NCBI RefSeq assembly: GCF_000805385.1
Contig: NZ_JTJW01000010.1
Span: 186,001-250,000 of the forward strand
Direction of reading: 5' to 3'
Source of the DNA: Mycolicibacterium setense
Lineage (GTDB): Bacteria > Actinomycetota > Actinomycetes > Mycobacteriales > Mycobacteriaceae
Length of the DNA: 64,000 bases
This document shows positions 33,442 through 41,992 of the stretch, piece after piece (the stretch's first letter is position 1; every line of letters starts with the position of its first letter). Position numbers and translations under genes: made by a program. A model generated the notes under the pieces. The model was not told the origin of the DNA. It did no database searches and was given only the letters and a program-made list of their open reading frames with translations.

Positions 33442-33786
33442 TCAGGTGTGCGGCCCCATCTGCTTCACGACGGTCAGCAGCACCACCGAATCCGCGAGCG
33501 CCTGCAGGCTGTGCCGGGTGCGCGGGATCACGATGTGATCGCCGGGCGAACCCTCCCAGCTCGCTTCGGAGTTGGCCAGCTTCACCCTGCCCTCGATCAC
33601 CTGCAGCGTGGCTTCACCGGGACTCTCGTGCTCGTCGAGCCCGTTGCCCTCGGTCAGCGCGATCAGCGTCTGGCGCAGTTGGTGTTCATGCCCGCCGTAC
33701 ACCGTGTGGGCACTGCGTCCGCTGCTGGCCGAGCGGGCTGTGGCCAACTGCTGACGTGCGATCGCGGTGAGCGAGATCTTCTCCAT
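33442..33786 (-). CDS. Cupin domain protein
   Basis: A 114-residue single-domain cupin. The barrel motifs are GLDEHESPGEATLQVIEGRV (motif 1 with the His/Glu ligand region) and GDHIVIPRTRHSLQALADSV (motif 2, G-D-x-x-x-I-P-x-x-x-x-H). The ATG start gives MEKISLTAIA; an upstream in-frame TTG with AGGAGG at 8 nt spacing is also possible and would add two residues. Such proteins may bind metal or small ligands; function unknown. It is on the same strand as the SDR gene to the right. Confidence 0.83.
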   Translation of the reverse strand: MEKISLTAIARQQLATARSASSGRSAHTVYGGHEHQLRQTLIALTEGNGLDEHESPGEATLQVIEGRVKLANSEASWEGSPGDHIVIPRTRHSLQALADSVVLLTVVKQMGPHT

Positions 33787-33837
33787 ATCCGCCAATCGTG
33801 CCACCTCCTGTCGATGAACCGTGAGCGATTTCCCACG

Positions 33838-34554
33838 CTACGCCCGAACGTGCTCCGCGCGTCCACCGTCGTCGACACCGTCGTTGGCACGGGACAGCTG
33901 AGACTTCACCTGGCGCGATAGTTCGTCGGCCAGGATCTCCGGCCGGCCGTCGAGCAGCCCCGCGATGGCCTGGGCAGCCACCAGCGCAGGATCGGTCTTC
34001 TGCTCTGCCGGGATGTAGCTGACCATGTCGGTGTCCATGTATCCGACATGCAGTGCGGCAACGTGGATCCCGCGGGGCGCCAGCTCGGTGCGCAATGCGT
34101 CGGTGAGCGCCCACTCGGCGGACTTCGCCGCCGCATACGCTCCCGATGTCGGTACGTGGTACCACGAGAGCACCGACAAGACGTTGAGAACCGCTCCGCC
34201 ACCGTTCTTTTCGATCACGGGTACGAACTCGCGGCTCACATTCAAGGTGCCGAAGTAGTGCGTCTCCATCTCCGCCCGGATGTCCTCGATCGGGCCCGTC
34301 AGCAGCTGCGCCCGGGTGGAGATACCGGCGTTGTTCACCAGCACCGTGACGTCGTCGGCGACGGCGGCCGCGCGGCGTACCGACTCCGGGTCGGTGATGT
34401 CCAGCTGGATCGGGATGGCACCGGGCAGGTCCACGGTGTCCGGGTTTCGGGCCGCGGCGTACACCTTGGCGCCGCGGGCGAGCAGTTCGGCGGCCAGATG
34501 GCGGCCCAACCCGCGGTTGGCCCCGGTGACCAGTGCGGTGATGTTGTTCGTCAT
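33838..34554 (-). CDS. Short-chain dehydrogenase/reductase (SDR)
   Basis: A 238-residue classical SDR. The cofactor motif is TGANRGLGRH (residues 10-19), then VNNAGIS, the catalytic serine region LSVLSWYHVP and YAAAK (Tyr-x-x-x-Lys). GGAGG lies 5 nt before the ATG. It is divergent from an MFS exporter gene. The substrate is unknown. Confidence 0.92.
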   Translation of the reverse strand: MTNNITALVTGANRGLGRHLAAELLARGAKVYAAARNPDTVDLPGAIPIQLDITDPESVRRAAAVADDVTVLVNNAGISTRAQLLTGPIEDIRAEMETHYFGTLNVSREFVPVIEKNGGGAVLNVLSVLSWYHVPTSGAYAAAKSAEWALTDALRTELAPRGIHVAALHVGYMDTDMVSYIPAEQKTDPALVAAQAIAGLLDGRPEILADELSRQVKSQLSRANDGVDDGGRAEHVRA

Positions 34555-34704
34555 GGCATCCTCCAGGTGATTCGACGTGTCGTTCAGTGCCCACCTCAAC
34601 GCGCCGCCTCGCGTCCACAGTCCCGATCGGTGAGAGATACCGCCTTCCAGCTGTGAGGCGTTATGTCGTGGCGCCGGCAGATCGGCTTGCCACACGATGG
34701 GCCG

Positions 34705-35937
34705 ATGCGCACACACGGACATGTCGCACGAACCGCGGCGGCGCTCGCATCGGCGATGGGAATCGGCCGCTTCGTCTACACCCCGATCCTCCCGTTGATG
34801 TCGGCCCAGGCCGGCCTCAACGCCCACGACGCCGCGATCCTCGCGACCGCGAACTACGTCGGGTACCTCGCCGGCGCGCTGGCCGGGTCGATCTCGCCGC
34901 GCCTGTCCCGCTCGATCACGGCCTGCCGCGTGTGCCTGCTCGCCATGGCCGCCAGCCTGGCCGCAATGCCCTTGTCCACCAACACCATCGAATGGGTCGT
35001 GTTGCGCGGCGTGGCCGGTTTCGCCAGTGCGTTGGTGTTCGTCATCGCCGTCAACACCATGCTCGAGCACCTGCACGGCCATCCCGCACACCTGGCCGGA
35101 TGGGGTTTCGGCGGGGTCGGTGCCGGTATCGCACTGTCCGCCCTGCTGGTGCTGGCCACCGGCGACTGGAAGGTGGCCTGGTGGGCCTCGGCGGCGGTGG
35201 CGGCGCTGCTGGGCGCCTGCGCCTGGTCCATGCCCGCGTCGCCACACCCGGCCGCGGCCACTCCGGCCACCGAAACCCGGCCGGCCCACGGACCATTCAC
35301 GTTGCTGCTCACCGGCTACACGCTGGAAGGCGTCGGCTACATCATCGCCGGCACCTTCCTGGTGGCGGCGGTCGCCGAGGGCGCACCGGGCTGGTTGGGC
35401 GGAAGCACCTGGCTGGTCGTCGGACTCGCCACGGTGCCCTCGGCAGCGCTTTGGGCGGCGTTGAGCAGCCGATGGTCACATCCGGCGCTACTGGTCGCGG
35501 CGCTCGCGCTACAGGCAGTCGGGATCGCCGTGGCCGGCGCGGTGGGCGGGGTCACGGCCGCACTAGTGGGCGCGGTGCTGTTCGGCGGCACCTTCATCGG
35601 TGTCAGCACACTGGCACTGGCGGCAGGCAGGCTGCTGCGGTATCCGCGCGCCGTCGCGCTGCTCACCACCGGGTACTCGGTCGGCCAGATCGCTGGGCCG
35701 GTAGTGGTCGCTCCGCTGCTGCACCGCGGCTTCGCTCCCGCCCTCCTCGTGGGTGCAGTCGTGGTGCTAGCCGCCGCGGTGGTGTGCGGGGTGATGCGGA
35801 TCGTCTTCCGGCAGCCAGACGTCGGGGGCATCGAGCCCGAGATCGCCGACACCGCGGGTGAACTCGTCGACCACGGCGAGCACGGCCGGGGCGGTCTCGT
35901 CACGACGCCACACCAACGACCAGGTCCACAACGGTGA
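34705..35937 (+). CDS. MFS transporter, YbfB/YjiJ family
   Basis: A 410-residue transporter with 12 predicted helices. The start TAAALASAMGIGRFVYTPIL-P is the hallmark of the YbfB group, along with LATANYVGYLAGALAG and GTFIGVSTLALAAGRLLRYP. An in-frame GTG 14 codons upstream is an alternative start. The last roughly 57 codons, after the final helix, run antisense through the 3' end of the LysR gene and look non-conserved, so the stop may have been lost and replaced by read-through. The substrate is unknown. Confidence 0.87.
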   Translation: MRTHGHVARTAAALASAMGIGRFVYTPILPLMSAQAGLNAHDAAILATANYVGYLAGALAGSISPRLSRSITACRVCLLAMAASLAAMPLSTNTIEWVVLRGVAGFASALVFVIAVNTMLEHLHGHPAHLAGWGFGGVGAGIALSALLVLATGDWKVAWWASAAVAALLGACAWSMPASPHPAAATPATETRPAHGPFTLLLTGYTLEGVGYIIAGTFLVAAVAEGAPGWLGGSTWLVVGLATVPSAALWAALSSRWSHPALLVAALALQAVGIAVAGAVGGVTAALVGAVLFGGTFIGVSTLALAAGRLLRYPRAVALLTTGYSVGQIAGPVVVAPLLHRGFAPALLVGAVVVLAAAVVCGVMRIVFRQPDVGGIEPEIADTAGELVDHGEHGRGGLVTTPHQRPGPQR

Positions 35938-36699
35938 CGGGGACACCACGGGGCGGCGGACCAGTCCCGTGGGCAACGACGCGTCCTGCCCCTTGGGGTT
36001 GTTGAGGACAGGCCGGCGCAACCGCCGGACATGTTCGAAGAACGTGGGGCCGGTGACGCCGCCGTCGTCGGTCCGCAGCACACGTGCACCGACGGCTGCG
36101 GCGAACTGTTCGCCATAGCTGTTCCAGGAAGACCAACTCGCCGCGTCCGTGTCGATCAGCACCGTCGTGTCGCGGGCGTTGACGGGGGATTCGTCGGTGC
36201 CCGTGCACAGGGCATACAACCGGTCCACCCCGATCAGCCTGGCCTGCAATGAGAGCGACTCCAGGTCACGGTTCTGCACCCAGCAGATCGCCAGATCGAG
36301 GCTGCCGTCGGCGACCCGGGCCGCCTGGGTGTGCGACGGCATCACCCAGGTGTCCACCCGGACCTGGGCCACGCCCACCGCCCGGTCGGCCCAATCGGTC
36401 GGGCACCAGTTCACATACCCGATCCGCACCGGATCCGACGTTGCCAAACCGTGTGCGCGCCTGCGCAATTCATCGGCCTTGTGAATCAGGGACCGCGCCT
36501 CCGGCAGCAGCGCGCTGCCGGCCTGCGTCAACGCCACCGAGCGCCGGTCACGGTCGAACAGGGTGACCTTGAGATCGCGCTCCAGTGCCTTGATCTGCTG
36601 GGACAGCGACGGACCGGCGATCCGCAGCCGTTCGGCCGCGCGGCCGAAGTTCAGTTCCTCGGCGACGGTCACGAAGTACCGCAACTGGCGCAACTCCAC
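35767..36699 (-). CDS. LysR family transcriptional regulator
   Basis: A 310-residue LTTR. The N-terminal winged HTH (residues 1-65) reads MELRQLRYFVTVAEELNFGR, AAERLRIAGPSLSQQIKALE. The effector domain covers about 90-300. The C-terminal 57 residues overlap the MFS gene by 171 bp on the opposite strand. It is divergent from the SDR/NTF2-like operon at 36823, which it probably controls (LysR-type rule, inference). Confidence 0.92.
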   Translation of the reverse strand: MELRQLRYFVTVAEELNFGRAAERLRIAGPSLSQQIKALERDLKVTLFDRDRRSVALTQAGSALLPEARSLIHKADELRRRAHGLATSDPVRIGYVNWCPTDWADRAVGVAQVRVDTWVMPSHTQAARVADGSLDLAICWVQNRDLESLSLQARLIGVDRLYALCTGTDESPVNARDTTVLIDTDAASWSSWNSYGEQFAAAVGARVLRTDDGGVTGPTFFEHVRRLRRPVLNNPKGQDASLPTGLVRRPVVSPSPLWTWSLVWRRDETAPAVLAVVDEFTRGVGDLGLDAPDVWLPEDDPHHPAHHRGG

Positions 36700-36822
36700 C
36701 GAACGAGCGTATTAGGCGGAACCTCTCAGAAACGAGCCAACCCGTCATATCAACCGGACATCACCGCCGCCGGGGATGCGTTGAGCAGTGCATCAGACCA
36801 GATCCAACCGAAGGGACCACCC

Positions 36823-37536
36823 ATGAGCACCACACCACACGTCGCGGTCATCACCGGCGCCTCGCAGGGCATCGGCGAAGCCCTGGTCGCGGGCTATCGC
36901 AAACTGGGCTACGCCGTCGTCGCCAACTCCCGGAACATCGGCGAAAGCGATGACCCGATGGTGCTGGCCGTACCCGGCGACATCGGGCAACCCGGTGTGG
37001 GCAGGCAACTGATCGACGCCGCGATCGAGCGCTTCGGCCGCGTCGACACCATCGTCAACAATGCAGGCATCTTCATCGCCAAGCCCTTCACCGAGTACAC
37101 CGACGAGGACTACGACGCCGTCACCGGAGTCAACCAGCGCGGCTTCTTCGAGCTGACCCGCGCCGGGATCGCCGCGATCGAATCGCACGGCGAAGGCGGG
37201 CACGTGGTCACCATCTCCACGAGCCTCGTCGACCACGCCAACTCCCAGGTGCCCTCGGTACTGGCGTCCCTCACCAAGGGCGGGCTGAACGCCGCGACCA
37301 AGGCGCTGTCCATCGAGTACGCGTCACGGGGCATCCGCGCCAACGCCGTCGCTCTGGGGACCATCCGCACCCCGATGCACGCCCCCGAAAGCCACGAATT
37401 CCTGTCTGCGCTGCATCCGGTCGGTCGCATGGGCGATATCGACGATGTGGTCGAGGCGGTGCTGTACTTGGAGCGGGCCGGATTCGTCACCGGCGACATC
37501 CTGCACGTGGACGGAGGCCAAAGTGCCGGGCATTGA
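36823..37536 (+). CDS. SDR-family protein lacking the catalytic tyrosine
   Basis: A 237-residue Rossmann-fold SDR. It has TGASQGIGEA (cofactor), VNNAGIF, the serine segment VTISTSLVDHA and GILHVDGG-like DILHVDGGQSAGH at the C-terminus. Where YxxxK is expected the sequence reads SVLASLTKGG, so alanine replaces the catalytic tyrosine while the lysine remains. Activity may differ from a typical dehydrogenase. It heads a pair with an NTF2-like gene that overlaps it by 14 bp. Confidence 0.88.
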   Translation: MSTTPHVAVITGASQGIGEALVAGYRKLGYAVVANSRNIGESDDPMVLAVPGDIGQPGVGRQLIDAAIERFGRVDTIVNNAGIFIAKPFTEYTDEDYDAVTGVNQRGFFELTRAGIAAIESHGEGGHVVTISTSLVDHANSQVPSVLASLTKGGLNAATKALSIEYASRGIRANAVALGTIRTPMHAPESHEFLSALHPVGRMGDIDDVVEAVLYLERAGFVTGDILHVDGGQSAGH

Positions 37537-37897
37537 GGAAGATACGGCGACGATACTTCGCCATGTCCTCGACGAATGGAAAGCCGGCATCGCCGCGCAC
37601 GATCCACAGCGGGTGGCCGCGGTATTCACCGAGGACGCGATCTTCCAGGGGTTGCGCCCCTACAGCGTCGGCCGACAGGGGGTGATCGACTACTACGAGT
37701 CGCAGCCGGTCGGGCTGACAGTCGATTACCGGATCGACGAGATCCGCCGGCCCGCCGACAACGTCGTGCTCGGATACCTCCGCGCAGACTTCACGCGGCC
37801 CGACGGCACGACCATCCCGCTGAACCTCAGCGTCCTGGCCACCCGCGACGACGACTGGCGCATCGCGCACTATCAGGTGTCAGCGGTGCCCGACTGA
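37523..37897 (+). CDS. NTF2-like/SnoaL-DUF4440 protein
   Basis: A 124-residue cone-fold (NTF2-like) protein resembling the SgcJ/DUF4440 group: DTATILRHVLDEWKAGIAAH, RVAAVFTEDAIFQGL, GRQGVIDYYES and the C-terminal DDDWRIAHYQVSAVPD. I chose the GTG at 37523, with GGAGG 6 nt upstream, inside the end of the SDR gene, so it is translationally coupled. It may be a small enzyme or ligand-binding partner of the SDR. Confidence 0.83.
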   Translation: MPGIEEDTATILRHVLDEWKAGIAAHDPQRVAAVFTEDAIFQGLRPYSVGRQGVIDYYESQPVGLTVDYRIDEIRRPADNVVLGYLRADFTRPDGTTIPLNLSVLATRDDDWRIAHYQVSAVPD

Positions 37898-37941
37898 GGG
37901 CAGCTCAGCGCACCACCGACCGGCCCCACTTGGGTTCCCGA

Positions 37942-38250
37942 TTACAGGCACCAGGGATAGCACCGAGTGCTCGGCGGGGGATTCGGCCCATCCCACACCC
38001 ACGGATCGGGAGGCCCGGGCTTGTTACGAGGAACATTGCCCTTTCCGTAGTCGACGAACCAGAAGGTATGGCAGATGTTCATGTCCCACACCATGTCGCG
38101 ACCCGGCCCCGGCGGGTAGGCCATGTCCTGCCCTGGGCACCATTGAAATGGACCTTGATTGTCGGCCTGGGCGGGGCCTGCGCCCAGGCCGAGCCCGCCC
38201 GAAAGCAGGGCAACGGTTGTCATCCCCGTGATGAGTGTTCTTTTCATCAT
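37942..38250 (-). CDS. Small secreted cysteine/proline-rich protein
   Basis: A 102-residue exported protein. The signal peptide MMKRTLITGMTTVALLSGGL extends to the cleavage site AQA|DNQ. The mature part of about 67 residues is rich in Pro, Trp and Cys (QWCPGQDMAYPPGPGRDMVW, STRCYPWCL at the end), with four cysteines able to form two disulfides. Such small CPG/W proteins are common in mycobacteria; function unknown. The ATG pair is preceded by AAGGGA. It lies 56 bp from the LpqH-like gene on the same strand. Confidence 0.8.
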   Translation of the reverse strand: MMKRTLITGMTTVALLSGGLGLGAGPAQADNQGPFQWCPGQDMAYPPGPGRDMVWDMNICHTFWFVDYGKGNVPRNKPGPPDPWVWDGPNPPPSTRCYPWCL

Positions 38251-38306
38251 GTTTCCCTTCGAGAGGCGCACCCCTCAGTCGGCGTCCCTCAGGCAGGAAT
38301 CCGCTG

Positions 38307-38822
38307 CTAGCTGCAGGTCACCTTGATGGTGAAGGGTTTGGTGATCATTCCGGCCATCGGGTTCTTCACATCGGCGCCCTGGGCCTCACCGGAGATGGTG
38401 TAGGTGTCACCGTCGACTTTCACCTCGGCCGTGCCCGTCTTGACGCCCATCATGTCGCTCACGCCCAACGCGTTGCCGTCGACCACCAGGGCCACCGACT
38501 CGACCTTCGGCGGGGCTGCATCAGACATCACGACGGCGACTGCCTGTTGGGGACCTGCCGCCCCGCTTCCGACGGTGATCTTCCCCCCGTGCTTGACGCA
38601 GGACACCGAAGCCGGGTCCAGGTCGGCCAACTGACCGCCGTCGACCGTGACCTCAGCGGCGCCGCCGGTGCTGACCTCGGCACCACCGGCACTCACGTCG
38701 GCGCCGGCTGCTGCCGGGGTCGCCGGAGCCTCTGCGGGGGTGCTGCCCTTGTCGTCGGAACAGCCCACCAGCACGCCCGCGCCGGCTATCAGTCCGATCA
38801 AGGCCGGAACAACTCGGTTCAT
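38307..38822 (-). CDS. LpqH (19 kDa antigen)-like lipoprotein
   Basis: A 171-residue lipoprotein with a signal peptide and lipobox LVGC (Cys21). A low-complexity Ala/Gly/Thr linker is followed by the LpqH fold: VSCVKHGGKITVGSG, VAVVMSDAAPPKVESVALVV and the C-terminal NPMAGMITKPFTIKVTCS, which mirrors the 19 kDa antigen's NPMSPVNKSFEIEVTCS. Two cysteines can form a disulfide. Surface-exposed, cell-envelope localised. AAAGGGAAG precedes the ATG. Confidence 0.9.
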   Translation of the reverse strand: MNRVVPALIGLIAGAGVLVGCSDDKGSTPAEAPATPAAAGADVSAGGAEVSTGGAAEVTVDGGQLADLDPASVSCVKHGGKITVGSGAAGPQQAVAVVMSDAAPPKVESVALVVDGNALGVSDMMGVKTGTAEVKVDGDTYTISGEAQGADVKNPMAGMITKPFTIKVTCS

Positions 38823-38964
38823 CGATCTTCCCTTTCATTCGTGCGTCGCGTACATCGCGCGGTGTGAAGCAGTCGAGGAAGACCAAATCGCCACCGATCC
38901 CGAATGATTCGCTTCAGGATGCAAGTGAACGTAAGGCGCTCACCATCGGGTGACTGAGGTAACG

Positions 38965-39047
38965 GACTACCCCAGTTTCGTCGGCGCCGCTACGTCATCG
39001 GCGGCGTCCGAATCGGATCGGAGACTGGGGTAGTCGATTACCCCAGC
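38965..39047. promoter_or_regulatory. Three TACCCCAG motifs in divergent spacer
   Basis: GACTACCCCAGT (38965-38976) has a perfect 12-bp inverted partner ACTGGGGTAGTC (39024-39035). A third copy, ATTACCCCAGC, follows at 39037-39047. The array lies in the 255-bp spacer between the LpqH-like gene and the small plus-strand gene before the LuxR regulator. It looks like an operator for a dimeric or oligomeric regulator. Confidence 0.5.
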
Positions 39048-39077
39048 CGAAATCGCCGACAGCGTCAGCCTTGATTC

Positions 39078-39299
39078 ATGGCCACCGATGCCCGTCGGGC
39101 CCGATACCTGCAGCGGTTGCCATTGCCGTATGCGACCGCATTGCGGTTGCGCGACGCCGGGATTGCCGACGAGCTCATCGCCGAGTGCGTCGGCGTCGAT
39201 CTCGATGCACTCCCGACGTTCATGCGATTGGCCCAGGCCAAGCTCAACCGGGCAGCCAGGGAATCGCCGAACGAATCGGACCGCGATGGGTCGGATTGA
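39078..39299 (+). CDS. Small helical hypothetical protein
   Basis: A 73-residue, wholly helical protein with no named domain: RRARYLQRLPLPYATALRLR, DAGIADELIAECVGVDLDAL, PTFMRLAQAKLNRA. The pattern (helix, short turn, helix with DELIAECVGV) resembles an HTH-like half of a sigma or LuxR-type fold. It is 71 bp before the large LuxR gene on the same strand, and similar small genes sit near regulators in other actinobacteria (recollection). Codon use is normal for the genome. Confidence 0.62.
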   Translation: MATDARRARYLQRLPLPYATALRLRDAGIADELIAECVGVDLDALPTFMRLAQAKLNRAARESPNESDRDGSD

Positions 39300-39358
39300 T
39301 TCGTGTGCGTGAAACTTTCGGGTGTGCGAGATCGCCGAAGCGAGGCGCCCGCAGCGGT

Positions 39359-39364
39359 TAAGAT
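39359..39364 (+). promoter_or_regulatory. Putative -10 of leaderless LuxR transcript
   Basis: TAAGAT is followed by exactly 6 nt and then the GTG start of the LuxR gene, with no ribosome binding site. This is the leaderless arrangement common in mycobacteria. Confidence 0.5.
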
Positions 39365-39370
39365 TTGCCG

Positions 39371-41977
39371 GTGATCCGCCAGTGGCCACTGGTCGGACGA
39401 TCCGAGGAACTTCAGGTGATCGCCGACGCCACGCGGGCGGGCGCCGAGCGCGCCCGCGGGATCGTGTTGTCCGGCTCCTCCGGCGTCGGCAAGACACGAG
39501 TGGCCCGCGAAGCTGTAGCCGGCTGTGGTCCGCGGAACGCGCGCCGGCACTGGATCGTCGGCACGGCCTCGGCCCGCAGCGTCCCGCTGGGCGCTTTCGT
39601 CGACATCGCCAGCGATTTCGGCCCCGACCCGTTACGACGGGTACGCGAGGTGATCGACGGGCTCATCGGTGACGCTCGGTATGGCGAAGTTGTCGTCGGT
39701 GTCGACGATGCGCATCTGCTCGATGACCTCTCGGCATTCACCGTGCACCAGCTCGTCACCCGCCGACTGGCCACCGTGATCCTGACGATCCGCTCGGGAG
39801 AATCACCGCCGGACGCGATCACCGCGATCTGGAAGGACCAACATCTGGAACGCCTTGAACTGCAACCGCTCTCACCGCCAGAAATCGCCGACCTGGTGGA
39901 GCGCGTACTCGATGGCCCGCTGGACTCAATCAGCGCACAACGACTTTGGCAGTACACCCAGGGAAACGCCCTGTATCTGCGTCACCTCCTCGACAACGAG
40001 GTGGCCGCCGGACGGATGACACAGCGCGCGGGAGTCTGGCTGTGGGACGGGCAACCCCGGCTGTCACCGACGCTGGTGGAGTTGCTCGAGGCGCGGATAA
40101 GTGAGGCGCCGACCTCCGTCCACGAAGTTCTCGACGCCCTCGCCATAGCCGAGCCGTTGGAAACCGACGTTCTGGAGGTGATCGCCGAAGCCGACGCGGT
40201 CGCCGAGGCCGAATCACTGGGCTTGATCAGCGTCGACCCCAGCGTACGACCCGCGTCCGTGCGGCTGGCGCACCCGCTGCTCGGCGAGGTCCGGCGCACC
40301 GGATCCCTACGGCTGCACCGGCTGCGCGGGCGCATCGCCACCGAACTCGCGCGAAAGGGCTCCACAGATCCCCGAGACCTGATCCGCCGCGCAGTGCTCG
40401 TCATCGATTCCGACCTGCCGCCCGACCCAGAACTCCTCCTCGCCGCCGCAGCGGCCGCGATGCAACTGCTGGACCATCGGCTGGCCGAGACCCTCGCCGC
40501 GCGCGCCGTTGCCGTCGGCGGTGGGCCTTGGGCCAAGATCGCGCACGCGATGGCGATCACGTGGCAAGAGCGCGGCATCGAGGCGGAGGCAGTACTGGCC
40601 GAACAGGCCGAGCAGGCGACGGGTCTCGAGCGGACTCAGGTGGCGATTCTCCGCGCGATGAACTTCCTGCTGATACTCGGGCGAGTGGCCGATGCCGAAC
40701 GCGAACTTGAGTTGCTGCCCGCAGACGATGAAGCCGCCCAGGCGATCGCCACGGCACTGCGGCCACTGATCGAGCTGGTACGCGGTCACTCCAGAACCGC
40801 GGTCGACATGGCGGTGGCCGCCGAGGCCGAGGCACCAGCCAGCGACGTCGCGAAAATCTTCCTGGCTTGGGTGTTTGTCACCGGTCGTGGCGACCTCGGA
40901 CGCATCGACGAGATCGAGTCCGCGGCGAACAGCGGCTATGCGGTCGCCGACAAGTCTCCGGAAGTCGGACACCTGCGGCGCCGGTTGGCATTTCAGGAAA
41001 CACACGGCTACCGGCTGGCGGGTGCGCTGACCCAGTCGGACGCCGTCGTCGCCCGGATCAGGCGCGACACTCTCGATGTTCCGTTCGAGGAGTCGTGGCA
41101 CATGGTGATGGTCGGCCTGTCCGCGATGAGCCGGGGGGCTCTCGATGACGCACGGCGTTCATTGCGCGACGCGCTTGCCTATCTCGGTACCGGCGACAGC
41201 GGCCGAATGGTGAAGACATTCGGGCGGACGTGGTTGACGACGGTGATCGCGATGGCCGGACAAGCAACCGATGCACGCCGTGAGTTCGATGGCATCGAGT
41301 GGTGGGCCCAAGACCCCGAGGCCTGCATGTTCGACCCCTATCTGCGCCTCGCGGAGGCCTGGGTGTGTGCCGCCGAAGGCGCTGTCTCTCAGGCTGTCTC
41401 GATCGCTCGCGGTGCCGCGGCCAAGGAATTGGAGCTTGGCAGGCCGGCGTGGGAGGTGGTGCTGTTGCAGACTGCGACGCAGTTCGGCGACCGCACCACC
41501 GCGCCGCGGCTCGCCGAACTGACAGCCCATGTCCAGGGACCCCGAGCGCCCGCTGCGGCGGCACATGCAGCTGCGCTGGCGGCCGGGGACGGCGACGCCC
41601 TGCTCGACGCGTCACATCGCTACGAGACGTTCGGTGACCGCCTTGCAGCCGCCGACGCCGCGGCCCAGGCTGTCGTGGCCTACCAGCACGCGAGCTTGCG
41701 TGGCGCGGCCATGACCGCGTCGGCCACCGCCGGCCGCCTCAGCGACGAGTGCCAAGGGGCTCAGACCCCCGCGCTGCGGGCCGGGACCACCGCGCAGCCC
41801 TTCACCGCCCGCCAACGCGAGATCATTTCGCTTGCCGCACAAGGCCTGTCCAACAAGCAGATCGCAGAACGGCTCACGATGTCCATCCGCTCCGTTGAGG
41901 GTCACCTCTTCCGGGCCTCGCAACGCGTCGCAGCGAACAGCCGCGAACAACTGATCTCGATTCTGCGGGGAAGCTGA
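39371..41977 (+). CDS. Large ATP-binding LuxR family regulator (MalT-like)
   Basis: An 868-residue signal-transduction ATPase. The P-loop is LSGSSGVGKTRVA (about residues 35-47) and the Walker B is VVVGVDDAHLLDD. A long helical TPR-like middle follows, then a C-terminal LuxR helix-turn-helix (FTARQREIISLAAQGLSNKQ, IAERLTMSIRSVEGHLFRAS). I chose GTG 39371 because a TAAGAT -10 lies 6 nt upstream. ATP- and ligand-dependent DNA binding is expected; neither ligand nor targets are known. Confidence 0.92.
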   Translation: MIRQWPLVGRSEELQVIADATRAGAERARGIVLSGSSGVGKTRVAREAVAGCGPRNARRHWIVGTASARSVPLGAFVDIASDFGPDPLRRVREVIDGLIGDARYGEVVVGVDDAHLLDDLSAFTVHQLVTRRLATVILTIRSGESPPDAITAIWKDQHLERLELQPLSPPEIADLVERVLDGPLDSISAQRLWQYTQGNALYLRHLLDNEVAAGRMTQRAGVWLWDGQPRLSPTLVELLEARISEAPTSVHEVLDALAIAEPLETDVLEVIAEADAVAEAESLGLISVDPSVRPASVRLAHPLLGEVRRTGSLRLHRLRGRIATELARKGSTDPRDLIRRAVLVIDSDLPPDPELLLAAAAAAMQLLDHRLAETLAARAVAVGGGPWAKIAHAMAITWQERGIEAEAVLAEQAEQATGLERTQVAILRAMNFLLILGRVADAERELELLPADDEAAQAIATALRPLIELVRGHSRTAVDMAVAAEAEAPASDVAKIFLAWVFVTGRGDLGRIDEIESAANSGYAVADKSPEVGHLRRRLAFQETHGYRLAGALTQSDAVVARIRRDTLDVPFEESWHMVMVGLSAMSRGALDDARRSLRDALAYLGTGDSGRMVKTFGRTWLTTVIAMAGQATDARREFDGIEWWAQDPEACMFDPYLRLAEAWVCAAEGAVSQAVSIARGAAAKELELGRPAWEVVLLQTATQFGDRTTAPRLAELTAHVQGPRAPAAAAHAAALAAGDGDALLDASHRYETFGDRLAAADAAAQAVVAYQHASLRGAAMTASATAGRLSDECQGAQTPALRAGTTAQPFTARQREIISLAAQGLSNKQIAERLTMSIRSVEGHLFRASQRVAANSREQLISILRGS

Positions 41978-41992
41978 CCGCAGCGTCGAAGT

